Assembly (NCBI GenBank): GCA_964057225.1
Contig: OZ059895.1
Coordinates: forward strand, 9,424,001-9,488,000
DNA from: Auanema rhodensis
Lineage: Eukaryota > Nematoda > Chromadorea > Rhabditida > Rhabditidae
Direction: 5' to 3'
Length of the DNA: 64,000 bases
Below are positions 21,990-31,379 of this stretch, in pieces; within the stretch, counting starts at the first letter, position 1, and each line of letters starts with the position of its first letter. The position numbers and the translations under genes are program-made. The notes beneath the pieces are model-generated. The model was given only the letters and a program-made list of their open reading frames with translations, did no database searches and was not told where the DNA came from.

Positions 21990-22890
21990 AGTAGAGAGCC
22001 GTGCAAAATTTACTAACCACGCCCCCAAACAGCTGTCAAAAACATACTTTTGGGGGCGTCAGCTGCTAAAAACATATTTTGGAATCATGGTTCATGGATT
22101 CTCCTTTTTTAAATTTAAAAATCATGATTTAAAGCATGATTTTTTTTTAAATCAAATTTTAAATTTGTTTTTTCGAATGTATGTATATGTTTTTAATTTT
22201 TAAATATATTAAGTGAAAAAAAAATCTAAATTTTAAATATTTAAATTATATTTAAATTTTATATTTATAAATTATATTTAAATTTTAAATATTTAAATTA
22301 TATTTAACCTTTATATATATAAATTATATTTAAATTTTAAATATATTAATTTGTTTTAAAATTTTATTACTTTATTCATTTATTATATTTATTAATTATG
22401 TTTGTTTACTTATTTTGTTTATTATTTTATAATATTTTTTACTGTTTTTATTTTTAAAGATCAATAAAATTTTTGCATGTAGATAATTTTCTTCACCGTA
22501 CTTGTTATGGGTAATTCAATGGAACACATATCGAAAGTTAATCCGATAAGAACGATATGAAATACCAAACTTTAATGGAACACATATCGAAGGTTAATTC
22601 GATAAGAACGATATGAAATACAAAATTTAATAAAACACATATCGAAGGTTAATTCGATAAGAACGACATTAAATTATTATTTTTTGAAATTGCGAATTGT
22701 TATTAATTATATTTATTGTAACAAGTAAAGGTTTCAAATTATAATAAAAGATTAGTTTTAAACTTTATTTTACTAATATAACAATACAATAACTAAATAG
22801 AGCACACATTGAAGGTAAATACGACGGGATTAACAAACAGTTGCGCTGACCTCAATGAAACGCATAAAGTTAATTTAATAAGAACTAATA
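21990..22890. repeat. Left terminal inverted repeat of Mav-C (subfamily a)
   Basis: About 0.9 kb that matches, in reverse, 47250-48232. Order from the end: AGTAGAGAGCCGTGC, CAGCTG-based repeats, an AT-rich stretch of TTTAAATAT-type sequence, then three palindromes (arms TATCGAA/TTCGATA, one with a changed base) at about 22520-22655, then GTTGCGCTGACCTCAA near 22840. No coding frame. Confidence 0.85.
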
Positions 22891-22954
22891 ACAAAAATTA
22901 ATCCGACGGGGACAATAAAAACAGATGTATTCAATATGCTTATTTATTTAAGCA

Positions 22955-23557
22955 ATAAAATTGAAAAGAATGCTGCCATGCGTAGCATTGCCAAACTGCA
23001 GCTAAATAGGTTTGTAAACTTTTTAAAACAATACATTACAAATTTGCTTATAGTGTCTGGGGTAAAATGATCCAATTGAGGATATGAAGGGTGAATGGTT
23101 AGGTAAACTAACCTCTGAAATACCCGATGGTTGGTCAATGACCAAGTTTGTGTCACCAGCGGCAAAAGTTTATAGTTATAAACTTGTAAATGCAGCTGGT
23201 GATGTAAAGTATGTAACAAAGGCAAAGGGAGTGGTAAGAACGAGCTTTGACTTTTCAAATAATTTTATAATTTTCAGACGTTGGACCACACGGCAGCATC
23301 AGTGGTAAACTTTGAAAGTATGGAGCGACTGGTTCGCGGACTCGTTATGGATGGAGAGAAATTGGTTTTAAAAACCAATACAACCTTGTTAAAGAGGCAA
23401 CTCGGTGCCATATCCACAATGGATATGACAAAAAGTACTAAAGTATCTTGTATATATTTGTATTTATAAATTTTATCATTGTACATGTATTTATTTTTAA
23501 AAATAGTTGTATTAATAAATTTTATTCTTAAATCTTTTAAAGAATTTATTACATACA
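22955..23557 (+). pseudogene. POLB: Gutted POLB of Mav-C
   Basis: What remains of POLB is joined directly to the terminal repeat. Present are part of exon 11 (KIEKNAAMRSIAKLQLN), intron 11, the first codons of exon 12, then after a deletion exon 13 (PIEDMKGEWLGKL), intron 13 and a truncated exon 14 that stops at MTKSTK near 23450. The exonuclease domain, motif A and motif C are all gone. Mav-C therefore cannot copy itself and would rely on POLB from another copy. Confidence 0.85.
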
Positions 23558-24892
23558 TTACAAACTGGTATCAATATATGGAGCACGATTGTTGTCAATT
23601 GAAAGAATAGAGTCATACTCTGCATAAACAATTGCATATAAGCCCTCTTGCGGCGTTTGTTGACCAAATTCCAATTTCAAGGCTACATTACCTTGTCGTA
23701 TAACATCAAATAACTCTGACGAATGCACAGTAGGAGAAATATCAAATACAAAAAATGTGAAACCAGCTTTATACATTGCTGGTGTAATACCATTGGATGA
23801 ATCTGTACGACCAAGTCCCAAACCTTCGAGCATGTCAATATATGCTGTGGCATAGGAAGATCGCCATTCTAAATTATAAGGACGGGTAGGTATTACCCTA
23901 TTGTTGAGCGTCAAGTATATATTTTTCAAATCAAACGGTTTAAAGTTGAATGGCGAATGTTTAAAAGTACTATTATAGGCGTGTGCGCCAACAAGACCTA
24001 CTACAACACGTTTCGGTGTATGAGACGTGAATAATATATTATTAGGTGAATCCAAGCGGCCTCCTTCTATGAAATAAGAGCGCATTTTCACTGATGTCAT
24101 GGGGTAGTGTATTCGATCCTTTGCGAGTTTATCTTCTATAGCCATAGCTAATCCAGCGTTTAGATCAAACTCTTGAATGAGCAAATGTACATCGCTGATA
24201 TCTACTTTCAAATTTGGAAACTCCTCCTTTAATGTAGTATCCTTGTTTTCGTTATTCCAGCCTAGAGTGTCAATTAAAAAGTTATCACGGTTTGGATATG
24301 CAGTTAGCTCCATTTTTGAATAGTTTACAAACAGTCGCTCTTGATTAAATAGGTCGATACTGACGGGAGCAGTCATCTCACACAATATGCCATTTTTTAC
24401 AAGCGCTTGACGCGTTTTAAATCCAGCACTGGATGCATTATCTATATATCTATCAGCATAATAGCCTGATATGGCAAGTTTGCTCTCTTTAACATCGTTG
24501 CTATACATTAAAATATTCTCGATATATGTTTTATAGGCATGATTCACGGTAGAGTCATACACGCTAACATCACCAATTTTCAAATGATACGAATGTATTA
24601 AACTGGCAGCAAATTGTTGACATGGTGCAAAAACAAGGGTGTCTGGTACTGGATCGCCGTTTGTGGTTACAATTTTGAATTTTACATTCAACCAACACCT
24701 TCTCAGATTAAGAAATGATTTGGAATTTTGGGCTATAACAAATTCCAATGGTCCTTGAGAAAGAAAAGTATTTTTTAAAGGAACTTGTACAGTACGAGTG
24801 GATTCAACACCTAATGCCGACGCCGGTATGTCACTATAATTAATATTAGGTACAAGTGCTTGTGCTGATTTTGAATCTATCAATTTAGCCAT
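23558..24892 (-). CDS. MCP: Major capsid protein, intact (Mav-C)
   Basis: Complete 444-residue double jelly-roll capsid protein, the only uninterrupted MCP in the window. It starts MAKLIDSKSAQALVPNINY and ends DNNRAPYIDTSL. Conserved blocks include VQVPLKNTFL, LRRCWLNVKFKIV, NHAYKTYIENILMYSNDVKE and FTFFVFDISPTVHSSELFD. The start ATG lies one base from the pX stop. The length and alignment with four decayed copies show that no piece is missing. It would self-assemble as the shell of a Maverick virion; there is no evidence in the sequence for actual particles. Confidence 0.94.
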   Translation of the reverse strand: MAKLIDSKSAQALVPNINYSDIPASALGVESTRTVQVPLKNTFLSQGPLEFVIAQNSKSFLNLRRCWLNVKFKIVTTNGDPVPDTLVFAPCQQFAASLIHSYHLKIGDVSVYDSTVNHAYKTYIENILMYSNDVKESKLAISGYYADRYIDNASSAGFKTRQALVKNGILCEMTAPVSIDLFNQERLFVNYSKMELTAYPNRDNFLIDTLGWNNENKDTTLKEEFPNLKVDISDVHLLIQEFDLNAGLAMAIEDKLAKDRIHYPMTSVKMRSYFIEGGRLDSPNNILFTSHTPKRVVVGLVGAHAYNSTFKHSPFNFKPFDLKNIYLTLNNRVIPTRPYNLEWRSSYATAYIDMLEGLGLGRTDSSNGITPAMYKAGFTFFVFDISPTVHSSELFDVIRQGNVALKLEFGQQTPQEGLYAIVYAEYDSILSIDNNRAPYIDTSL

Positions 24893-25345
24893 TTAAATGT
24901 GAAACGACCGCTCACGAGTAATGCACAACCGCTTATGAGGTTTTGTGGTTTTGTGTCGTCGCCGTTTGCCCAAGCCGGTAAGATCTCGTATAGCTTGCCG
25001 GCCGGCTGTTTCAAGAGTTTCCTTGATATTACCGCCTTTCAGCACCCCATCGACAATTTCATTACCAGTTTTCAACAACTGTCCGCCAAGAGGTGAATTT
25101 ACAACTGGACTATTGCTTACAGCACTGGATAAGGCGTTTCTTCCGGCATTGATGAGATTTTGGGCTATAGGTGATTGAATGATGCGTGGTAGAAATGATG
25201 CCAAAGTTGCCAAAATACCACCCAAACCATGACCCCTCTGCATTCCACGTTGAAACATCATTCCGCTAAATGGGGCGCCACCCATTTGTTGATTTAAAAG
25301 TGTTGTCCATTGAATAGAGTTGACATCCAAAAGGAGGTGCGGCAT
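24893..25345 (-). CDS. pX-like virion protein (Mav-C)
   Basis: A 150-residue frame from ATG 25345, same layout as in Mav-A: MGGAPFSGMMFQRGMQRG, hydrophobic GGILATLASFLPRII, then the basic tail, here GLGKRRRHKTTKPHKRL with His replacing an Arg. Directly upstream of and co-oriented with the MCP. The ATG is 51 bp from the divergent protease ATG. Role inferred from position and composition (adenovirus pVI/pX-like). Confidence 0.78.
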   Translation of the reverse strand: MPHLLLDVNSIQWTTLLNQQMGGAPFSGMMFQRGMQRGHGLGGILATLASFLPRIIQSPIAQNLINAGRNALSSAVSNSPVVNSPLGGQLLKTGNEIVDGVLKGGNIKETLETAGRQAIRDLTGLGKRRRHKTTKPHKRLCITRERSFHI

Positions 25346-25396
25346 ATCGAACCGCACGCGCGCAATACAAAAGTTACACTAGATCATTCTACTAAA

Positions 25397-25852
25397 ATGT
25401 ATTCGTCTGAAATAGTATCACTATTGCAATCTGTCCCCAGCACTCGGAAACTATTCCTCGGTGTATATAGCGCTGATACTCTACCCAAAACGCGTCGTAA
25501 AAACTTTGCACTTGTCGTAAATACTGACACACATGATAAGCCAGGCACACGTTGGCAGGTTATCTTTGTCCGTAACAAGCAAGCCTTTTTTTTCTGTAGC
25601 TTGGGATATAAAATAAACAAGTACATTCAAAATTATCTGGCCAAATATAAAAAGGTAAAAATTAATACTTGCAAACCACAACGTTTAATTGAATACACTT
25701 GTGGTGGCTATGTGGTATTTGTAATACTAATGTTGTCGGCTGGTAATTCATTTGAAAGCATTTGTTCATTTTTCAAACTATTGAAAAATGATGATGTCTT
25801 TATTAAAGCATTTATGCATAAAGTATTCGACTATAAATTGGCTACTATATAA
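25397..25852 (+). CDS. PRO: Adenain-like protease, full length but catalytic His replaced (Mav-C)
   Basis: A 151-residue uninterrupted frame, MYSSEIVSLLQSV to FDYKLATI. The nucleophile region is present (NTCKPQRLIEYTCGGY: Gln, then Cys in CGGY). The residue before Trp that is His in Mav-A and Mav-D (codon CAT, as in adenain, where the His precedes Trp) is Arg here (CGT, about 25555), in GTRWQVIF. If that His is the catalytic one, the enzyme is inactive in spite of its open frame. It would otherwise cleave capsid precursors. Divergent from pX. Confidence 0.88.
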   Translation: MYSSEIVSLLQSVPSTRKLFLGVYSADTLPKTRRKNFALVVNTDTHDKPGTRWQVIFVRNKQAFFFCSLGYKINKYIQNYLAKYKKVKINTCKPQRLIEYTCGGYVVFVILMLSAGNSFESICSFFKLLKNDDVFIKAFMHKVFDYKLATI

Positions 25853-25893
25853 GAAATTTGTCATTAATAACCTGCTACATTACGTGATCAGTT

Positions 25894-26064
25894 ATGAATA
25901 TTCCTTGTCACTGTGAATTATGTGTCAAATACACGTTGGAGCAATCTAAATCAGCGCCTTTATACAGGAGAATGTTGAAATGTATTTCAGTGCCATTTAT
26001 CAAAGGTATAGCATTGGAATTGGGCTTTTGTACAACACTAGTCATATTATTGCTCATTATATAA
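25894..26064 (+). CDS. 56-aa predicted membrane protein (Mav-C)
   Basis: Same length and start (MNIPCHCELCVKYTLEQ) as the copies in Mav-A and Mav-D, ending in a hydrophobic segment (GIALELGFCTTLVILLLII, with Glu for Gly at one position). It begins 42 bp after the protease stop and ends 42 bp before the zinc-finger ATG on the same strand, so the three probably share a transcript. No known family. Confidence 0.6.
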   Translation: MNIPCHCELCVKYTLEQSKSAPLYRRMLKCISVPFIKGIALELGFCTTLVILLLII

Positions 26065-26105
26065 AAGTGGGTTGATTGCGTGTGGTCGTTTTTCATTTTC
26101 CTCTA

Positions 26106-26435
26106 ATGGAACTTTTATGTAACAAATATTGTGGTACATGCAAGGAAATATTTTCTTCAACCAAGCATTTTAGTGATCACGTTTTGAAAAGGCATGCAGG
26201 GATTCAACCCATATGTAACAATTATATCAGCAATGCTGACTTTATTCAAAAATATGGACATTTGGATGGTGTTCGTAGACGTTTGTGCCCTCATTGTAGT
26301 GAAACTTTTGGAACAAGATTCAATTGTGAGCGTCATATTCGGCGTATTCATAATAATAATGGAACGAATGGTGAAGATGGTGATGGAAATGATACCAGCA
26401 AACCCTTTGAAAAAGCTGAGGAGTTTGTACATTAA
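26106..26435 (+). CDS. C2H2 zinc-finger protein, shorter frame (Mav-C)
   Basis: From ATG 26106: MELLCNKYCGTCKEIFSS, first finger ending SDHVLKRH, second finger CPHCSETFGTRFNCERHIRRI-H, then an Asn/Gly/Asp-rich linker and a stop after EEFVH at 26435. The Mav-D copy runs about 45 codons further to a basic, Ser-rich tail, so this copy is probably truncated by a substitution or small indel just after EEFVH. Both fingers are complete. Likely nucleic-acid binding. Confidence 0.7.
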   Translation: MELLCNKYCGTCKEIFSSTKHFSDHVLKRHAGIQPICNNYISNADFIQKYGHLDGVRRRLCPHCSETFGTRFNCERHIRRIHNNNGTNGEDGDGNDTSKPFEKAEEFVH

Positions 26436-26566
26436 ACCCAATCAAAAAGATGCCGCAGCAATAGTGACGGAGAACATTTACAACACGAGCCGAGCGACAA
26501 ACAAACCTGCCCTAAACTATCTTCGAAAATAAAAATGTGGTCTTGTATAACTGTTGAATAAAACGT

Positions 26567-27424
26567 TTATTTCATATTTTTAACATGTAATGTAACAATT
26601 GTAGAACCATAATTAAATTGCATAGGACGACCAAATTCATCTAAAATTTCAATACGTATGGTATCGAGTGTTTGTCTAGTGATTGGTACATAACGAATAG
26701 GATTAAATGTTTTGGCAATCATTTTACCAAATTCAGTAGGAGGTGGTACAGGTAAACATGCAAGTAAATTAGCTTTCACATTACCAAGAATGGAATATTC
26801 TACAATATCACAATATATATACATTGTATTAATGTTATTTGAAAAATCAATGGGACGCCTGGCTATTATTGTATCGTTAATGTTTTTATTTTCAAAACCA
26901 AGAAAATATGCAAAATCATCACCAAGTGTTGCATTCATTAATTGTCGCTTGCTTGTTACAAACTCTATGCGCTGCAATTTTTTATTAAACTGAAATGTGG
27001 CGTCTGCGAGCATTTCCTCCACTAGCTTAGCCTCAGCCTGGCGATTATTATACCATTTTTTTACATCTTCATCTTTATCTATTAAACTTTTTATACGTGC
27101 TTCTTCCTCAGCTCCAAGAGGCTTTGTATTGTTGGCGATAAATAATTCTCTTCCAGCATTGATTCCGCGTATTATTTCATCACCATTTGCATAGTTGCCT
27201 TTAGGCAAGTGTAGAATAAATTTTCTATTGGAAAAACGTAGTGTATAAGATAATTCTTTTTGAACATTTAATATAGAACAAGGAAAAATGATGTCTGTCA
27301 GCCCAATGCAATATCTATTATTGCGTAGCCTTAGTGTTTCAGGTAATCTGGTAAGAAACACTGATGATGTATTACTTTTTTCAGAGTCAACTGATGATGG
27401 AAGAGTAATGTAAAAATCATCCAT
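26567..27424 (-). CDS. Minor capsid (penton) protein, intact (Mav-C)
   Basis: A 285-residue complete frame starting MDDFYITLPSSVDSEKSNTS, with the same penton signature as the Mav-A copy (FLTRLPETLRL, GLTDIIFPCS) and ending IVTLHVKNMK. Two complete copies that differ at many positions suggest that the protein was under selection in the active family. Converges on the zinc-finger gene and is divergent from the ATPase. Confidence 0.88.
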   Translation of the reverse strand: MDDFYITLPSSVDSEKSNTSSVFLTRLPETLRLRNNRYCIGLTDIIFPCSILNVQKELSYTLRFSNRKFILHLPKGNYANGDEIIRGINAGRELFIANNTKPLGAEEEARIKSLIDKDEDVKKWYNNRQAEAKLVEEMLADATFQFNKKLQRIEFVTSKRQLMNATLGDDFAYFLGFENKNINDTIIARRPIDFSNNINTMYIYCDIVEYSILGNVKANLLACLPVPPPTEFGKMIAKTFNPIRYVPITRQTLDTIRIEILDEFGRPMQFNYGSTIVTLHVKNMK

Positions 27425-27503
27425 GACAAACCACCACTTGATACGTGTACACTATTGCAAATGAAATCATTTGCATTTTAGGTACATTTACGAGTGGTTG
27501 ATT

Positions 27504-27904
27504 ATGGTTTTCAGCTTCAAACTACCCAGTCAGACAACTGTAATAGGTGCTACCCAATGCGGTAAAACAACCCTCATAAAGCACATATGTGAAAATACTG
27601 AAAAATTTTTCAACGTCCCCATTGATAGAATATTCTGGTTCAGTCAATGTGGGTCATCGTCAGGTGTACCAATAAATGATGAGCGTTTAATAATCATTCA
27701 AGGGCCGCCTGATCCTGATTTGATAAAAGAACAAAAGGGAGTAAATACTATACTAGTGCTGGATGATTTGATGAACTTTTTTCTCATCGAATAAATCATT
27801 TTTACAGTATGGGCTCATCACTGGAATTTGGCAGTGTTTAATCTTGTGCAAGCGGCATTTCAACTGGACAGGACCAGTCGAATCAATAGTACATATATAA
27901 TACT
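27504..27904 (+). pseudogene. ATP: Packaging ATPase, 5' part, split by Mav-D (Mav-C)
   Basis: From ATG 27504 (MVFSFKLPSQTTVIG): Walker A GATQCGKTT and Walker B ILVLDDLM are intact. A 23-bp deletion just after Walker B (around 27790, compared with Mav-A) breaks the frame, and at 27904 the gene is interrupted by Mav-D. The rest continues at 43502. The 6 bp AATACT at 27899-27904 are repeated at 43496-43501. Confidence 0.9.
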
Positions 27905-28890
27905 AGTAGAGAGCCGTGCAAAATTTACTAACCACGCCCCCAAACAGCTGTCAAAAACATACTTTTGGGGGGCGTCAGCTGCTAAAAACATACTTTTGGG
28001 GCGCGTCAGCTGTCAAAAACATATTTTTGAGCGTCAGCTGTTAAAATCATATTTTGGGATAATGGTTCATGGATTCTCCTTTTTTAAATTTAAAAATCAT
28101 GATTTAAAGCATGATTTAAATTTTTTTTTTTAAATCAAATTTAAATATGCTTTTTTAAATGTACTTTAAAAATCATGATTTATAGTATGATTTTTTTAAA
28201 AATTAAATTTTAAATTTGTTTTTTCAAATGTATGTATATGTTTTTAATTATTTTTAAATATATTAAGTGAAAATAAAAATTATAAATTTTAAATATATAA
28301 ATTTGTTTTTAAATTTTATTTATTTATCATATTTATTAATAATATTTGTTTACTTTTTGTTTATTTTTTATTGTATTGTGTTTGTACTTTTTTATTTGTA
28401 TTTTGAAGAACAATAAAATTTTTGCATGTATATCGTTTTGTTCACCGTACTTGTTATGGGTAATTCAATGGAACACATATCGAAAGTTAATTCGATAAGA
28501 ACGATATGAAATACCAAAATTTAATGGAACACATATCGAAAGTTAATTCAATAAGAACGATATGAAATACCAAAATTTAATGGAACACATATCGAAGGTT
28601 AATTCGATAAGAACGACATTAAATTATTAATTTTTGAAATTACAAATTGTTATTAATTATATTTATTGTAACAAGTAAAGGTTTCAAATTATAATAAAAG
28701 ATTAGTTTTAAACTTTATTTTACTAATATAACAATACAATAACTAAATAGAGCACACATTGAAGGTGAATACGACGGGATTAACAAACAGTTGCGCTGAC
28801 CTCAATGAAACGCATAAAGTTAATTTAATAAGAAGGAATAACAAAAATTGATCCGACGGGGACAATAAAAACAGATGTATTCAATATGCT
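27905..28890. repeat. Left terminal inverted repeat of Mav-D
   Basis: About 0.9-1 kb matching 42500-43495 in reverse. It has four CAGCTG units within the first 150 bp, an AT-rich middle, three palindromes (arms TATCGAA/TTCGATA) at about 28468-28612, and the GTTGCGCTGACCTCAA block near 28790. The match goes beyond the ordinary repeat and into the POLB 5' flank. Confidence 0.88.
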
Positions 28891-29012
28891 TATTTATTTT
28901 AAAGTTTATCGCAACTGCTAGTTTTGACAGCTGTACCTAAATCCATGTTACATAACAAATTACAATGCCAACAGCAATGTGTAGACTGATGTATTCATTA
29001 TATCAAGGTACA

Positions 29013-29129
29013 ATGGCTGCTAATAGGTTGTGTCTTTTTGATTATTTGTTTGTAAACTTTTTCTTTTTTTAGTTATAAACGTTTATGTGAAGAGCTAGGA
29101 TTTGATTATGAAGAGATTAATCAGCTCAG
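29013..29129 (+). pseudogene. POLB: POLB exons 1 and 2, orphan left-end copy (Mav-D)
   Basis: Exon 1 (29013-29026, MAAN plus two bases) and exon 2 (29073-29129, YKRLCEELGFDYEEINQL) separated by a 46-bp intron with GT and TTTTTTAG ends. They duplicate the start of the complete POLB at 42320. After the exon 2 donor (GTAATTT) an LTR begins, so nothing downstream of exon 2 is left on this side. Confidence 0.85.
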
Positions 29130-29136
29130 GTAATTT

Positions 29137-29516
29137 TGTCACATCTGCAAGCACATGGTAAACATGTGCGCGCTATTCAAATAGCGAGAGCCTGAACAAG
29201 CCCCGCCCACAACATCGGACACACATGACACTCTTGCTTCTGGCCTAACCCAGATAGGTTGTCTTATAGCCATGTGAGTCTCATCTCTATATCATCTATA
29301 TATATACTTTATTTAATACTTTATTATATCTCTTTATATTCTTTCTTAATGTAATTCTTATATTGTATTTTCTTGTTATCTGATAATGAATCCTTTTCGC
29401 TTTAAGTATTTGTCTTAATAAGGAAATCGGGGCGTACGGGTCTGCCTACCTAAGGAACAAGGTAGAAGTACATATATCTTCCGACCATGAAAAGACGGGA
29501 AGAAACAGTATGTAAC
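29137..29516 (+). mobile_element. LTR, 380 bp, inserted in POLB intron 2
   Basis: Begins TGTCACATCTGCAAG and ends ACAGTATGTAAC, same length and sequence type as the solo LTR at 19797-20176 in opposite orientation. The left flank is AATTT of the POLB intron 2 donor region. On the right it is followed after one base by TGGAGGTTCCACC, which fits a tRNA primer-binding site, so this is a 5' LTR with leader and not a solo LTR. The 3' LTR is not in the window. Confidence 0.8.
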
Positions 29517-30218
29517 GTGGAGGTTCCACCTTGCTTACTTTACTGTTAATTTATTGACAGCAAGTTTACGAGACTTTTGGACTTAATTACCCAACAGTGA
29601 GGAGTAACCGAGCCGTGCACCATTATTTCCCCAAAAATTATTTTGGCTACCACTTCTCCTCCGCTCAACAAAAACTGGGAGGTGTCTGAGACGTTTGGGG
29701 AAACTATCAGACAATAGTTTTGACGAGCGTTACCTTTTTGTTATGCACGCGTGCTATTTTGATTTATTACTTTATGATGTGAATGTCCAGTGTGGCAACA
29801 GAGCTCACTTTTTAGCTGAGTTATTTGGAAGCTGGAGGCTGTTGGGATAATTTTATTTACGATTTTTGATTTTGATTCACATCCAAGGGTTCATCAGGGT
29901 TCCACTCCTGTTAACTCTTTTCTTATTAGTTCAGAGATAATAAGAACATTTAAATTCCTACCCACCCAAGTCCACCTTACGTCTGCCAACGTTTCCTTTT
30001 TCCTATATTATTGACAGATTACTGAATTTAAATTCCTATATCAATCTTAAATTGTCTTCTAAATCTTTTGAAATTAAAATAAAAATTATCTTTAATTACA
30101 CACACACTCGACTGGTCGACCGTTTAGGTTGTCTTGTCGTTGTCGTAGGGTAGCTTGAGGGTTAATATCTGTCTTCTGCCTCGTTGCGCACTCGTTTCCC
30201 CTTGGGAATCGTACCGCG
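29517..30218 (+). other. Non-coding leader between LTR and RNA-virus ORF
   Basis: About 700 bp without a convincing frame. It starts with the primer-binding-site-like TGGAGGTTCCACC and continues with sequence unlike the Maverick copies. The last 150 bp (ACACACACTCGACTGG onward) may be the 5' untranslated region of the RNA virus. I cannot see where LTR-element leader ends and viral sequence begins; that border is the key to how the virus piece arrived. Confidence 0.5.
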
Positions 30219-31379
30219 ATGATGGAGTTGACCAACTTCTTCATCTGTGATGAAGAACACCCTATTTCTACCTGGACGAAAGAAAATTACGAACATGCTA
30301 TTGCTGAATTGGTCCAAAAAATCAAGTTAGGTCCAGACGACGTTCACTTTGACCATGTCACAAGTGAACCTTTCCTTAAACGTCTAACCTTACTTGCTGC
30401 GAGCGACCTACGCAAAAAACTATGCAATTCTTCCCGTCTTACCATCCGACTGAAACAACGATTGTCGGATGAAGAACTTTCTTACCTCAATGAAAATTTT
30501 TCGATGTTTAACATTGAAGTTGCTGGTAACGATCGAGGTCCGCATTACGAACTACGTGCCCTACGAACCATCTTGGGTCATTATATACGTTACCAGCTGA
30601 TTGAAACATCAATCGGAAACAATAACATCCAATTGTCAAAAAAGTACCACGTTTTGCTAAAGGATATAGGAAGTAATCCGTTACAACTTATAAACTCTGG
30701 TTGGACTTCTTTTCATTCTTGTAGCCCAGTTGTCAATGCAGCAGATATTCATCGTAACTGTTCGCAAAATACCCAGCTACAACGTATTCTTGACTTTGAC
30801 CCTGAAATGTTGGAAGTAAGAACTAAAATTTCCGATAGGATTCTGAAAGGAGATCAAATGTACACTTGTAAGAACATGTCGCAACATTGTCAGATAACAG
30901 CCCCATACATGACGTTTATCCACTCCATTTACGATATTTCCCCGGCTGATTTGTTGAAAATGTTAGAAAATACCAATGTGAAGAAGGCGTCCGGAGTAAT
31001 TTTATTTGATCCGATCGTTTTGTTCCAACAATCGGGAAAATTTTCGGAACTAACAGGAGTAAATTTTACTCGATACAAATCACACGGCGTTCAGTGGATA
31101 AAATTTCATTTCGACAACGATTCTCAAGATTCATATATTCATCGTTGGGACACGTACATTGCTATAATTGTATCGTTTGCGATGAGATCGCTTTCCACGG
31201 ACACAATGTACTCAATAATGTGTGCATTGTACATTCGCAATCATCTTGTATTTGATGTTGTCAGAAGCGACTATACTTTACCTAAACATAACGTGTCACG
31301 ATGCCTTCCGTTTGTGTCGCCCACAAACAAATTTTTACTTATGAGCCGTGTGATACAACAATATATGGATATAAAGTAG
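30219..31379 (+). pseudogene. Endogenous RNA-virus replicase: methyltransferase domain
   Basis: A 386-codon open frame beginning MMELTNFFICDEEHPISTW. It matches the alphavirus-like capping methyltransferase (Vmethyltransf) of virga/nege-like viruses: His-Cys motif FHSCSPVVNAADIHR near residue 172, then CKNMSQHCQI and FIHSIYDISPADLLKML, the usual Cys-x-Cys and S-x-YD block. The frame ends at 31379, but the homologous protein continues in another frame from about 31340, so there is a frameshift. Arthropod-infecting viruses of this group are known sources of genomic insertions. It is described as a broken fossil; no helicase or polymerase is present. Confidence 0.82.

Noticed and set aside
22200-22480. 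AT-rich runs in the terminal repeats as origins or matrix attachment sites
   Set aside because: Only base composition supports this; no specific signal could be identified.
29137-29516. LTR as part of a retrovirus-like origin of the downstream ORFs
   Set aside because: No gag, protease, reverse transcriptase or RNase H motif follows; the downstream proteins are RNA-virus replicase domains.
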